Under the pieces are notes generated by a model. It was given only the letters and a program-made list of their open reading frames with translations. It did not search any database and had not been told where the DNA came from. 64,000 bases of DNA from JAGQRJ01 sp041402045 (GTDB lineage Bacteria > Planctomycetota > J058): assembly GCA_041402045.1 (NCBI GenBank), contig JAWKSZ010000029.1, positions 1 through 64,000 on the forward strand. The letters run 5' to 3'. A program made the translations under genes and the position numbers. Numbering within the stretch: the stretch's first letter is position 1; every line of letters starts with the position of its first letter. Positions 42,348-53,698 of the stretch are shown piece after piece.

Positions 42348-43606
42348 GGGAGCTCCGTCAGCTCGAGGGCGACCCGGAGCAGGGTCGAGATCCCCCGCGC
42401 GCACTGCGCGGGGGTCGAGAGCTCGCGGGGGTTGTGGCTGATCCCGTCGTTCTCCCCGGGCACGAAGATCATGCCCGTGGGGCAGAGCCGGGCGAACTCC
42501 TGGGCGTCGTGGCCGGCGCCGGACACGATCGGGGCGTGGCGCAGGCCCTGAGCGTCGGCCGCGGCGGCGATCCGCGCCTGCACGCCCGGGTCGAAGGGGA
42601 CGGTCCGGGTGCGCGCGGTCTGGCGCCAGCTCAGCTCGACGCCCTCGAGCGCGGCGGCGCGGTCGTAGAGCGCGAGGACCTCGGCCTCGACCGCCTCCAT
42701 GAGCGCGTCGTCGGGGTTGCGCAGGTCCACGGTGCAGGTGCAGCTCCCGGGGACCACGTTCACCAGGTTCGGGGTGGGGCGGATCGCGCCCATGGTCGCC
42801 CGCATCTGGCCGAAGCGCCCGCTGCGGATCAGCTCCCGCAGCCCGAGGTTGATCCGCGCCGCGGCGACGCCGGCGTCGTGGCGCAGCTCCATGGGGGTCG
42901 TGCCCGCGTGGGCCGACTTGCCCACGATCGTGAGCTCGTGCCAGCTGATCGCCTGCACGCCGGAGACGACGCCGAGCTCCAGGCCCTGCGCCGCGAGCAG
43001 CGGGCCTTGCTCGATATGGCACTCGAGGAACGCCGCCGGGGGCGCGACCTGCTCCGGGGCCTCGCCCAGGAAGCCGATCGCCGCGAGCGCGTCGCGGAGC
43101 ACGACCCCGTCGCGGTCGGTGAGGCCGTAGGCCTGCTCCAGGGGGATCCGCCCGGTGGCGACCGCGCTCCCGAGCATGTCGGTGCCGAAGCGGCAGCCCT
43201 CCTCGTCGGTGAAGAACGCGACCTCGAGCGGGCGCCGCGTGCGCACGCCGGCGTCGTTCAGCGCGCGCACGACCTCCAGCCCGCCTACGACCCCCAGGCA
43301 GCCGTCGAAGATCCCCGCGGTGGGCACGCTGTCTATGTGCGAGCCGAGGAGCACCGGCTCCAGGTCGGCGCTGCCCGCCCGCCGTCCGTAGACGTTGCCG
43401 ATCCGGTCGACGCGGACCTCGAGGCCCAGCTCGCGCATGACCCCGGCCACGTGGCGTCGGCCCTCGCCGTCGGCCGGCGTCAGCGCCAGGCGGCACACGC
43501 CGCGCAACCCGCTGCGCGGGTCGTCGTAGCTCCCGATCCGGCCCAGGGTCTGGAGCGCGGCGTAGAGCCGAGCGGGGTCGATCGCGAGCTTCTCGGTGCG
43601 CGTCAC
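42344..43606 (-). CDS. M20-family Zn-dependent hydrolase (N-carbamoyl-L-amino acid hydrolase/allantoate amidohydrolase type)
   Basis: A 420-aa metallo-amidase. Metal ligands appear in GSHIDSVPTAGIFDGCLGV and FFTDEEGCRFGTDMLGS, with the later LECHIEQGP and SGAGHDAQ segments expected for the hydantoinase/carbamoylase group. The lid or dimer domain contains SAHAGTTPMELRHDA. GTG 43606 is chosen over the long upstream open frame, which belongs to the kinase gene. It overlaps the nitrilase-like gene, and together they suggest stepwise removal of carbamoyl groups. Confidence 0.9.
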   Translation of the reverse strand: MTRTEKLAIDPARLYAALQTLGRIGSYDDPRSGLRGVCRLALTPADGEGRRHVAGVMRELGLEVRVDRIGNVYGRRAGSADLEPVLLGSHIDSVPTAGIFDGCLGVVGGLEVVRALNDAGVRTRRPLEVAFFTDEEGCRFGTDMLGSAVATGRIPLEQAYGLTDRDGVVLRDALAAIGFLGEAPEQVAPPAAFLECHIEQGPLLAAQGLELGVVSGVQAISWHELTIVGKSAHAGTTPMELRHDAGVAAARINLGLRELIRSGRFGQMRATMGAIRPTPNLVNVVPGSCTCTVDLRNPDDALMEAVEAEVLALYDRAAALEGVELSWRQTARTRTVPFDPGVQARIAAAADAQGLRHAPIVSGAGHDAQEFARLCPTGMIFVPGENDGISHNPRELSTPAQCARGISTLLRVALELTELP

Positions 43607-43656
43607 GGGAGTGAGTATGCCCGACCGCGAGGAGCCGGACGAGCGAGATTCCAGGA

Positions 43657-45349
43657 TCAGTCCTTCGCGACGCGGGCCCGGACCTCGGGGTCGAGGCGAC
43701 CCTGGACGCGGAAGCTGTAGCGCCGGGTGCGGGCCTCGGTCACCGGGACCTCGTCTGCGTAGGTCAGGCGGTAGCTCTCGAAGCGGGTCTCGAGCTCCGG
43801 AACCTCGTTCAGGACCTCGGCCTCGCGGTCGTCGACCTGCTCGTAGTCGTTCCAGCGGCGCCAGGAGTCGTGGGCCAGGCGGAACAGCTCGAGGTCCGCG
43901 GCGTCCTCGCGTCGCAGCTCGCCCAGGGGCGTCAGCTCCTCGGCGTCCACGAGCTCGACCTCCTCGGCGGGGGCGTCGGCGGGGGCGTCGGCGGCCGGCG
44001 TCGGCTGGGGGTCTCGGGGCGCGCCGCCGCCCCAGTCGACCTTGAGCAAGACCCCGGTCACGAGCATGACCCCGCCCAGGAACCAGGCGACCTTGGGGAT
44101 CTGGAACCCGCCGTAGTCCAGGCTCGCGCCGCTGACCTGAGCCCGCTGGCGGCGGAGGCGCTCCGCGGCCGCGCGGGCCTCGCGCTCGCGCTGCAGCTCG
44201 AGCCGATCCTGGGTGCGCAGCGCGATCACGTCGGCGCCGCAGGCGGGGCAGGTGGTGCTGCGCAGCGGGCGGTGGCCGCAGCCCGGGCAGCCGTCGCTCG
44301 GCGGCGCCGCCGGCTCCTCGGGGATCGCCGCGGTGTGCTTGGCGAGGGTCGCGCCGGCGCCGGCGCCGGCCGGCGGGGCCCCCGCGCCCCCGGGGGGCGC
44401 CGTAGGCCACCGTGGCCGCGTCGCCCCCGGCGTGGCCGCCGGGGCCCGCGACCCCGCGCAGCCCCACGCGCCAGTCGGCGGCGTCGAGGGCCGCGATCAG
44501 CGCCTCGACGCTGGGGAAGCGCTCGCCGGGGGTGGAGGCCAGCGCCCGGTCGACCACTCGCTCCAGGGCCGGCGGGATCGCGCGCACGTGCTCGCGGACC
44601 GAGGGGCGCGGGATCTCGCCGTAGCGCGCCTTCATGACCTTGGTGAACACCTCCGCCGGGGTCCGCCCCGAGTAGGGCAGCGCGCCGGTGAGGGCCTGGA
44701 ACAGCATGACCCCCAGGGCGTAGACGTCGGCGCGCTGGTCGACCCGCGCCGCGTCCTCGAACTGCTCCGGAGGCATGTAGAACGGGGTGCCCAGGCCCAC
44801 GTTCTTGCCGGTGAGCTCGGGGGCGAGGGTGACCGGCTCGTCGGGGTCGAGGGTCGCCGGCGCCGGGGCCTCCTCGGCGCCGAGCTCCTTGGCGATCCCG
44901 AAGTCGGTGAGGTGCAGCCGCCCCGCGCGGTCGACGAGGAAGTTCGCGGGCTTGACGTCGCGGTGGACGACGCCGGCGGCGTGGGCCTTGGCCACGAGCC
45001 GCGCGGCCTCGTAGACCCGCTCGATCCGCTGCAGCAGCGGGCCGCGGGTCACGTCGAGGTCGCCAGCGCCGTCGACGAAGTCGATCACCAGGTAGAGCCG
45101 TCCGCCGGGGAGCTCGCCCCAGTCGAGGGCGCGCACGATCCCGTCCTGACGGCCCAGCAGGTTGCCGAGCTTCGCCTCGCGCTTGAGCCGCGCGGCGGCG
45201 TCGGTCGCGCCGCGCTCCGGGCTCAGGACCTTGACCGCGACCTCGGCGTCGAACTTCTCGTCCCGGGCGCGGAACACGACGCCCATGCCACCGCGGCCGA
45301 TCTCCTCCTGCATGAGGTAGCGGCCGGCGATCTTCGGCGGCACGTCCAT
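43657..45349 (-). CDS. Ser/Thr protein kinase with zinc ribbon and membrane span, frame broken once
   Basis: From ATG 45349 the kinase domain shows IGRGGMGVVFRARD, VAVKVLSPE, HRDVKPANFL, TDFGIAKE, FYMPPEQF and ADVYALGVMLFQALTG. After residue ~317 the frame changes at the G6 run 44392-44397: removing one base joins AYGAPGGAGAPP to a Gly/Ala linker, a zinc ribbon (CPGCGHRPLRSTTCPACGAD), a coiled stretch (RLELQREREARAAAERLRRQR), a membrane span (FLGGVMLVTGVLL) and an acidic tail ending at 43657, about 563 aa in all. TACCTT lies 20 nt upstream of the start. The break looks like a sequencing indel. Confidence 0.85.
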
Positions 45350-45408
45350 GCGCTCCCCCCTCGGCCCCCAAGGTAGCGGGCGAGGCGGGCCCTGTCTCCG
45401 CTCAGGGG

Positions 45409-46380
45409 CTACTTCGCCGGGCCGACCCAGTCGCCCTGGAGCCAGGTGTAGAGCTCGGGGGTCGTGGTCTCCCCGCCGCGGGTCAGCTCCACGCCTCGGA
45501 ACACCGGCTCGACGCCCCAGCCGGTGTGGACCGGCTGCGCGTCCTGGAGGTGGAAGTGCAGGTGCGGCTCGCTGGAGTTCCCGCTGTTGCCGCAGCGCCC
45601 GAGGCGCTGGCCGGGCTCGAGCGCGTCCCCGGCGGCGACCTCGAGCGACCCCGGGATCAGGTGCGCGTAGAGCGCGAAGGTCCCGTCGCCGTGATCCACG
45701 AACACTGCGTTGCCGAGGGCCATGTAGCCGTTGAGCTGCCCGGGGACGTTGTCGGGGACGCCGTCGATCGCGAACACGACGCGGCCAGTCCCAGCGGCGA
45801 GGATCGGCTTCCCGTAGCAGTAGTAGTCCTCGTTGCGGGTTCCGTCGCCCTGGTGGGTCTTGCCCTCGGCGTCGGTGATCCCCAGGTCCGCGGCGCGGCG
45901 CTGCTGGGGGTTCGTGACGTGGTAGTTGTCGGCTTCGGTCGCGCCGCCCCAGGTCACGGTCCAGGTCTCGGCGAAGGGCAGGCGCAGGGGCTGGCTCCGA
46001 GCCACCGGCGGCGCCACGATCTCGGGCCGCAGCGAGAGGCCGCTCAGCCGGCCGGCGTCGTCCCAGCTCACCTGGAGCTGGACCGCGGCCTCGGCGCCGC
46101 GCAGGAGGTAGACCGCGCTCGAGCCGCGTTGGGAGCGGCGCTCCGGGGCCTGGAGCGGCCCCACGGCCTGGTGGACCCGACCGAACAGCGCCTCGAGCTG
46201 GGGCAGCGGCAGCGCCGCTCGCAGCTCGGGGGTCGAGGCGCTGTGCACGGCGGCCGCGCTCTGAGCGTCTATGCCCTCGCGCACGAGGCGCGCGAGGGCG
46301 TCGGGGTCGGGGCCGGCCCAGGCGTGGAGCGCCAGGGCCGCGCTGAGGAGCGCGACCCCGGCCGCGGCCCGTCGGATCAC
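45409..46380 (-). CDS. M23-family (LytM) metallopeptidase, secreted
   Basis: A 323-aa protein with a signal peptide (GVALLSAALALHAWA). The C-terminal half is a peptidoglycan-type M23 domain: GDGTRNEDYYCYGKPILAAG carries the first ligands in altered form, and HGDGTFALYAHLIPGS and NSGNSSEPHLHFHLQD carry the conserved HxH. Because the usual HxxxD is not clear, it may be catalytic or a LytM-like activator. GTG 46380 overlaps the thiolase stop (GTGA). Confidence 0.82.
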   Translation of the reverse strand: MIRRAAAGVALLSAALALHAWAGPDPDALARLVREGIDAQSAAAVHSASTPELRAALPLPQLEALFGRVHQAVGPLQAPERRSQRGSSAVYLLRGAEAAVQLQVSWDDAGRLSGLSLRPEIVAPPVARSQPLRLPFAETWTVTWGGATEADNYHVTNPQQRRAADLGITDAEGKTHQGDGTRNEDYYCYGKPILAAGTGRVVFAIDGVPDNVPGQLNGYMALGNAVFVDHGDGTFALYAHLIPGSLEVAAGDALEPGQRLGRCGNSGNSSEPHLHFHLQDAQPVHTGWGVEPVFRGVELTRGGETTTPELYTWLQGDWVGPAK

Positions 46381-47636
46381 GAGGGCTTGCGGACGATCGT
46401 GACCACGGCGGTGCGGTCGTCGCCGCCCATGTTCTGGGCGAGGCCGAGGGTCGGGTTGCCGGGGACCTGGTAGTCGCCGCACTGGCCGTGGAGCTGGCGA
46501 TAGAGCTCGCCGATCTGCTTCACGCCGGTGGCGCCCACCGGGTGCCCGAAGGCCATGAGCCCGCCGCCGGTGTTGACCGGGATCCGCCCGTCGATCGCCA
46601 TGGCGCCCTCGTCGATCAGCTTGCGCGCGCCGCCGGGGCCGTCGGCGAAGCCCAGGGCCTCGACCGCCAGGAGCTGCGCCACGGCGAAGCAGTCGTGGAC
46701 CTCGGCCACCTGCACGTCCGAGGGCTTCACGCCGGCCTGGGCGTAGGCGCGGTCGGCGGCGGTCTTGGTTACGTCCATGCGGGTCAGGTCCGCGGGGCCG
46801 GTGATCGGCCCGGTGGCCTGGGCGTTGGCGATCACCTCGACGGTCTGCGCCACGGCGCGGCCGATCTTCTTCAGCCCCTCCTCGGAGCAGAGCACGATCG
46901 CCGAGCCGCCGTCGGAGACCTGCGAGCAGTCGCTGACCTTCATGAACGGCTTGAGCTCCTGGTTGTCCAGGAAGCAGGGGTTCTTGTCGCTGGCCTCGCT
47001 CGCGTTGTCGAGGGTCATGTTCACCGTGCGCATGTGGGCGAACGGGTTCTTGTTGGCGTTCTGGTAGGCGTTGACCACGACCTTGGCCAGCTCGCCCTGC
47101 TCGAGGCCGAAGGCCTCCTGGTAGGCCTGCATGCGGCGGGCGAACAGCGCGGGGAAGGTGAACGGGTCGATCTCGCGCTGGGTGCGGTAGTGCGCGGCGC
47201 GGGCGAGGTAGTCGGCGCCGACCTTGGCGTTCTCGGTGGTTTGGACCTCGGCGCCGACCACGAGCACCACGTCGGCCCCGGCCTTGATCGCGTCGACGCC
47301 GGCGCTGACCGCCAGCGCGCCGCTGGCGCAGGCGCCCTCGACGCGCATGCTGGCCACGCCCTCGAGGCCAGGGTGCGCGGCGGCGAGCACGGCGCCCAGG
47401 TGGCCCTGGTTGCTGAACAGCTCGCCCACGAAGTTGCCCACGTAGGCCTTGTCGACCTGGCTCGGCTCGGCGCCGGCGTGCTCGAGGGCGGCCAGCGCGG
47501 CGCGGTGGACGTAGTCCTCCAGGCTCGGGTTCTCGCGCGAGCCGAAGTCGGGGTGCTTCTTCCAGATGAAGTCGGGGTGGAACTTGCCGATGAACGGGGT
47601 GTGGGCAGCGCCCGCGACGTAGACCTTGCGGCTCAT
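46377..47636 (-). CDS. Thiolase/acetyl-CoA acetyltransferase family (SCP2-type) protein
   Basis: A 419-aa thiolase-fold enzyme. The nucleophile Cys lies in VEGACASGALAVSAG. The later VAEVHDCFAVAQLLAVEALG and PVNTGGGLMAFGHPVGATGVKQ carry the HDCF and GHP histidines of the SCP2 thiolase subfamily. Such enzymes cleave or condense acyl-CoA chains, often in branched-chain or sterol-like lipid breakdown. ATG 47636 follows AGGAGG. The M23 peptidase start overlaps its stop, an unexpected functional pairing. Confidence 0.9.
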   Translation of the reverse strand: MSRKVYVAGAAHTPFIGKFHPDFIWKKHPDFGSRENPSLEDYVHRAALAALEHAGAEPSQVDKAYVGNFVGELFSNQGHLGAVLAAAHPGLEGVASMRVEGACASGALAVSAGVDAIKAGADVVLVVGAEVQTTENAKVGADYLARAAHYRTQREIDPFTFPALFARRMQAYQEAFGLEQGELAKVVVNAYQNANKNPFAHMRTVNMTLDNASEASDKNPCFLDNQELKPFMKVSDCSQVSDGGSAIVLCSEEGLKKIGRAVAQTVEVIANAQATGPITGPADLTRMDVTKTAADRAYAQAGVKPSDVQVAEVHDCFAVAQLLAVEALGFADGPGGARKLIDEGAMAIDGRIPVNTGGGLMAFGHPVGATGVKQIGELYRQLHGQCGDYQVPGNPTLGLAQNMGGDDRTAVVTIVRKPS

Positions 47637-47767
47637 GCAGCCTCCTGAGGCCGGGATTGTAAGGCCTCCGCGCGATCGCGCCGCCCCGGCGAGGGGTTTT
47701 GTGGCTCTCGGATCTCGCGGCTGCGTCCCCCGTACGCCCGTGCTACCGTGAGGCAAGCGAGTTCGAG

Positions 47768-48724
47768 ATGGACCCCGCAACCGAGCTACCTCGCCGGGTC
47801 TGGCGCGTCGTGCCAGCGGTCTTCGCCGTCCAAGCGGCGTGCGCCCTGGCTGTACTCGCGGGGCAAATCGCCTGGGACCCCTCCCTCGAGTTCTGGGTCG
47901 TGGGTGACCTCGGCGCCGTCCTCGAGCGCCCCTGGACCTTGCTGACCCACGGCTTCTTGCACCGGCACTACCTCGAGTTCCTGCTCGGGGCGACGGTGCT
48001 CCTGCTCGCCGGCCCTGCGGTCGAGGAGGCCCTGGGCAGCCTGCGCTTCCTCCTGCTCTACGCCTGCTCCCTGGTCGGGGTGGGGCTCGTGCACGCCCTC
48101 CTCGCGACCGCCGCGCCCGACGTGGTGGGTCCGCTGTTCAGCGGATCCCTGGGGGCCTCGGCGGCCCTGCTCTCGGCGTATCTCTTGGTGTACCCAGGCG
48201 ACCGCGTGGCCAACGTGCCGGGGCCCGTGGCCTACGTGCTGTGCGCGGTGGCCCTGGTCGGCGTCGCGCGCTACGTCGGGTGGGACATGGCGCGGGGCTA
48301 CCAGGATCGCGTCGCCGAGGCGCGCAACGACGCCTACGGCGGCGAGAACGTCTCGGCCGCAGAGCGGGTCGACCTCCTGTGGTCGGCCCAGGGCTGGGTG
48401 CAGCTCCGCCCGGACCTGAGCACCACGCCGTGGGGCTTTCCGCTGGGGGTGCTGATCCTGGGGCTGTGCACCGGGCTGCGTCGCGCCGAGGAGCGGGTCC
48501 GCCTGAACCTGGGGATCCGTCAGCTCGAGGGCGAGGTCCACGCGCGAGCTCGCGTCGAAACGTTGCTCGAGAAGATCGCGATCCAGGGGCGCGAGTCGTT
48601 GACGCGCGAGGAGTTGCGCTTCCTCACCCGCGCCAGCAAGCGCTACTACCAGCGCAAGACCAGCACCCGCGTGCCCGCGGGGCCCCGCCCGCGCAGCCCC
48701 GTGGGCGATCCCACCGCCGAGTAG
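47768..48724 (+). CDS. Rhomboid-like membrane protein, probably non-catalytic
   Basis: A 318-aa protein with about six hydrophobic segments. LLTHGFLHRHYLEFLLG then AGPAVEEALGSLRFLLLYACSLVG follows the rhomboid pattern of TM1-TM2, and SGSLGASAALLSAYLL holds a Ser in the place of the GxSG serine. No His is visible in the later membrane segments where the catalytic partner should be, so it may be a pseudoprotease. A soluble insertion and a Lys/Arg-rich tail follow. ATG 47768 is preferred. The gene converges on HU across a terminator hairpin. Confidence 0.7.
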   Translation: MDPATELPRRVWRVVPAVFAVQAACALAVLAGQIAWDPSLEFWVVGDLGAVLERPWTLLTHGFLHRHYLEFLLGATVLLLAGPAVEEALGSLRFLLLYACSLVGVGLVHALLATAAPDVVGPLFSGSLGASAALLSAYLLVYPGDRVANVPGPVAYVLCAVALVGVARYVGWDMARGYQDRVAEARNDAYGGENVSAAERVDLLWSAQGWVQLRPDLSTTPWGFPLGVLILGLCTGLRRAEERVRLNLGIRQLEGEVHARARVETLLEKIAIQGRESLTREELRFLTRASKRYYQRKTSTRVPAGPRPRSPVGDPTAE

Positions 48725-48748
48725 CTCGTCCGCGCTCCGGAAGCGAGC

Positions 48749-48774
48749 AGGGCGACCCGTGTGAGGGTCGCCCT
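48749..48774. terminator. Bidirectional terminator hairpin
   Basis: AGGGCGACCC (48749-48758) and GGGTCGCCCT (48765-48774) form a perfect 10-bp stem with a 6-nt loop, between the convergent rhomboid-like and HU genes. No T-tract on either side. Confidence 0.7.
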
Positions 48775-48823
48775 GGGTGTGCGCTTCCGCGCGGTGTGCG
48801 TTCGCGCGCGGTTCGCGCCGGCG

Positions 48824-49333
48824 CTAGCTGGTGAAGAAGGGTCGCGGCGGCGGCGAGGGCGGCGGCGAGGTGGCCGGCGGCGGCGGAGGCGGCGGGGGCG
48901 CAGCCGGGGACGACGAGGGCATCGTAAACGGCTTGGGCTGAGGCGCTGGCGTCGACGCCGCGGGGGCGGGCGGGGTCGCCGTGGCCGCCGGGGTCGGCGT
49001 GGCCGGGGCGGCGGGCCCGTCGTCTTCCTTGGTGCCGTCGTCGGGGATCGTGTTGGCGACGCGCGCCTTCATGACCTTGCCGGGCTTGAAGCTCACCACG
49101 GTCTTCTCGGGCACCTGGACCTGCGCACCAGTCTTGGGGTTACGCGCGATCCGCGGCTTGCGGCGCTTGAGCTCGAAGATCCCGAACTCGCGGAACTCGA
49201 TCCGGTTGCCGCGGGAGAGCTCGTCGATGATCTGGTTCATGAAGACTTGGACGAGCTGAGCGGTTTGGGTCGTGGTCAGACCGTGGCGCTCGCTGACGGT
49301 CTTCACGATTTCCTTTTTGCTAACCGTTGCCAC
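48824..49333 (-). CDS. HU-family DNA-binding protein with Pro/Ala-rich tail
   Basis: A 169-aa protein. Residues 1-95 form an HU/IHF domain (TVSKKEIVKTVSERHGLTTT, FREFGIFELKRRKPRIARNP with the DNA-inserting Pro, VSFKPGKVMKARV). The remaining ~70 residues are low-complexity Ala/Pro, ending in an eight-Pro run and PFFTS. The tail is uncharged and Pro-rich, unlike the Lys-rich tails of some bacterial HU and histone-like proteins. GTG 49333 follows GGAGG and is preferred to the in-frame ATG 49381, which would add 16 residues ahead of the HU fold. Confidence 0.9.
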   Translation of the reverse strand: MATVSKKEIVKTVSERHGLTTTQTAQLVQVFMNQIIDELSRGNRIEFREFGIFELKRRKPRIARNPKTGAQVQVPEKTVVSFKPGKVMKARVANTIPDDGTKEDDGPAAPATPTPAATATPPAPAASTPAPQPKPFTMPSSSPAAPPPPPPPPATSPPPSPPPRPFFTS

Positions 49334-49474
49334 GATAAAGCCTCCGGTAGGTTCTCTTGCAACCTTACCAATCCACCCCACCGACGTAAAGCTCTTGAAG
49401 ACAGCTTTTTGAGCGCACGGCCAGGGGTTGCCTGCGGGCCGCTCAGGGCCCAGGGCTACTCGCTCTATAAGGAT

Positions 49475-51135
<1,661 letters not shown>

Positions 51136-51139
<4 letters not shown>

Positions 51140-53610
51140 GGCCCGTCGGGGAGCCGCCCGACCTCCTTCAAGCGCGCGGCCAGCGCCTCGCACGCCGCGG
51201 GGGCGAGCTGGTTCCCGGCCTCGTCCACCACGTAGAACACGTCCACCGCGCGGTTGCCCTTGGTGAACACCTTGGCCAGGCGCATGTCGCAGCCTCCGGC
51301 GGCGAGGGCCGCGGCCAGGTCGTAGAGCAGCCCGGGGCGGTCGGGAGCGGTCACGTCGACCACCGTGTGGTGGGGCGAGATCTGGTTGCTGATCCGGATC
51401 CGCACCGCCGGCGGCGGCGCCTGGCTGGCCGCGGGCGCGCGCCGGGGGAGCGCGGGGGCGCCTTCGAACACGGCGCGGCGCAGGCCCTCCTCCAGCCGCG
51501 GCCAGCGCGCTTGCGGCGCCCCCGGCGGCGGCTCGACGGCGAAGCGGTCGAACACGATCCCGTCGCCGCGGTAGGCGGTCGAGACGCCGAGGATCTGATA
51601 GCCCTGGGCGCTCAACCCGCCGCAGAGGTCGGCGAACAGCCGGGGGCGGTCGCGGGCCGCGACCCAGATCCGCTCGCAGTGGGCGTCGAGGGAGGCGTGG
51701 ACCGCGGCCGGGGCGCCGGCCTCCAGGGCGGCCGCCTGCTCCACGTGCAGCTCGATCTCGTCGGGGTCGACGCTCCCCAGGTAGTCGTCGTCGACGGCGG
51801 CGAGGTGCGCGGCGAGGGCGCCGTGCTGCTCCGGCGGGAGACGCTCGGCCAGCCAGCTCTGCCAGGCCGAGGGGTCCTCGGGGCGGAGGAAGCCCCCGTC
51901 GGGCTGCCCCTCGAGGGCCGCGACCGCGCGCTCGTAGAGCCGGGTGAGCAGGTAGTCCTTCCAGCGGGTCATGGCCTGGGGCGAGACCCCGCGGATGTCG
52001 GCGCAGGTGAGCAGGTAGAGGTGGTCGAGGCGCTGGCGGTCGTGGGAGACCACGTCGAGCAGGGTCGCCAGGGTCTCCGGCGAGTCGACGTCCCGCTTCT
52101 CGGCCAGGCGCGAGAGGGTCAGGTGCTCGCGCACGAGGAAGCGCACGTGGGCGTGGTGCCGCGCGCTGAGTTCCAGGCGCCGCGCCACACCGGGCACCAG
52201 GGCCAGCCCGCGCTCGGTGTGCCCGATCGAGCCCGCGACCTTGCCGGCGTCGTGCAGCAGGACCCCCAGGCGCAGCAGGTCGCGGTCGCCGACGTCGATC
52301 AGCAGCCGCTCGCGCAGGAGCTCCTCGCGCTCGGTGGGGTGGGGCTCCTCCAGGAACTCGAGCACCGCCAGGGTGTGCTCGTCCACCGTGTAGCTGTGGT
52401 ACGGGTCCGCCTGGGCCAGGCACTCCAGCGCGCCGAACTCGGGGAGCAAGACCCCGAGGTAGCCCGCGTCGTGCATGTCGCGCAGCGTGGTCGCCACGCC
52501 CTTGGCCGGGGCCATGAGCGCGCGCAGGCGCAGGGGCTGGGGCGCCGACGGGACCCACTCCTTGAGCGCGCGGCGCACGGCGTCGCGGGTGCGGAGGGAG
52601 ACCCGGCGTCGGGTCTCGAGGGCCAGGCGGAACAGGGCCGCGGCGGTCTCCGGCGCGCAGGTCTCGTGGGGGCGCTCGAGCACCAGCTCGTCGCCGAGCA
52701 CGGCCACGCCGTCCTGCAGGGGGCGCGCGCGCACGAAGGCTCGGGTGCGCCCGGGGTCGAGGGACAGCCGCACGCGCGTCAGCGCGCGGTCCACCGCGCG
52801 CAGGGCGCGGTAGAGGTCCTCCATGAACACCTCGACCGGGAGCCGGTCGGCGCGCTCCTGCACGCCGAGCTCGGCGGCGAGGGCGTGCTGGACGCCGACC
52901 TCGAGCCGGTCGCTCTTGGCCGCGCGCTGCAGCGCGCTGCGCACGACCAGCAGCCGACGGCGCGCGGAGACCACCGCCAGGCGCTCGGCGTCGTCGAGGT
53001 CGAGGAGCGTGAGGTCGACCGGCGGGAGCAGCTGCGCGGGCGCGGGGGGCGTGGGGTCGTGCAGCCGCGCGGCGAGCTCGAGCAGCTGCACGTCGCGCAG
53101 CCCGCCGCGCCCGAGCTTGAGGTCGGGGTTGACCAGGCACACCGCGCCGCCCTGGGCGCGGTGCCGCTCTTCGGCCTCTTCGAACTTGGCCGCGAGGAAG
53201 CGCTCGCGGTGGTCGGCCAGGAAGCGGCGGGTGGTCTCGAGCAGCGCCTCCCAGGCGGGGCCCGGTCCGCTCAGGCGGCGGGCCTCGAGCAGCGCCGTCG
53301 CGGCGTGCAGGTCGCGGGTCAGCGCGTCGCCCACGGCGCCGACCGGGCGCACGATCTGACTCACGCGGAAGCCCGCGTCCCACAGCAGGCGCACGCCGTC
53401 CTCGATCGCGCTCAGGTCCTGCCCGTCGGGGTAGACCACGAGCAGGTCCAGGTCCGAGCGCGGGGCGAGCTCGCCGCGGCCGTAGCCGCCGGTGGCCAGG
53501 ATCAGACACTCCGGCGCGGGCTCGACCAGCCAGGCCTGCACGGCGTGGTCGGCGAGCGAGCCGCGGGCGCCGACGCCGCCCGGGTCGGGCTCGGCGAACG
53601 AGTCCAGCAA
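51136..53610 (-). CDS. glnD: Bifunctional PII uridylyl-transferase/uridylyl-removing enzyme GlnD
   Basis: About 824 aa. The nucleotidyltransferase motif GGYGRGELAPRSDLDLL lies near residue 42, the HD hydrolase motif LLHDAGKVAGS near 450, and two ACT domains at the C-terminus (RDRPRLFADLCGGLSAQGYQ; APDRPGLLYDLAAALAAGG) sense glutamine. GlnD uridylylates PII under nitrogen limitation. The only standard start is TTG 53610, which leaves a short N-terminus; open sequence up to 53712 reads LTLPEALTQALSARNPTALR, so an upstream non-standard start is possible. It lies between ptsN and the HD-GYP gene and opposite PII and glnA. Confidence 0.92.
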
Positions 53611-53698
53611 GCTCGCCTCGTGGACCTCGCGCAGCGCGCGCAGCGCGGTGGGGTTCCGCGCGCTGAGGGCCTGGGTGAGCGCCTCGGGGAGCGTCAGC

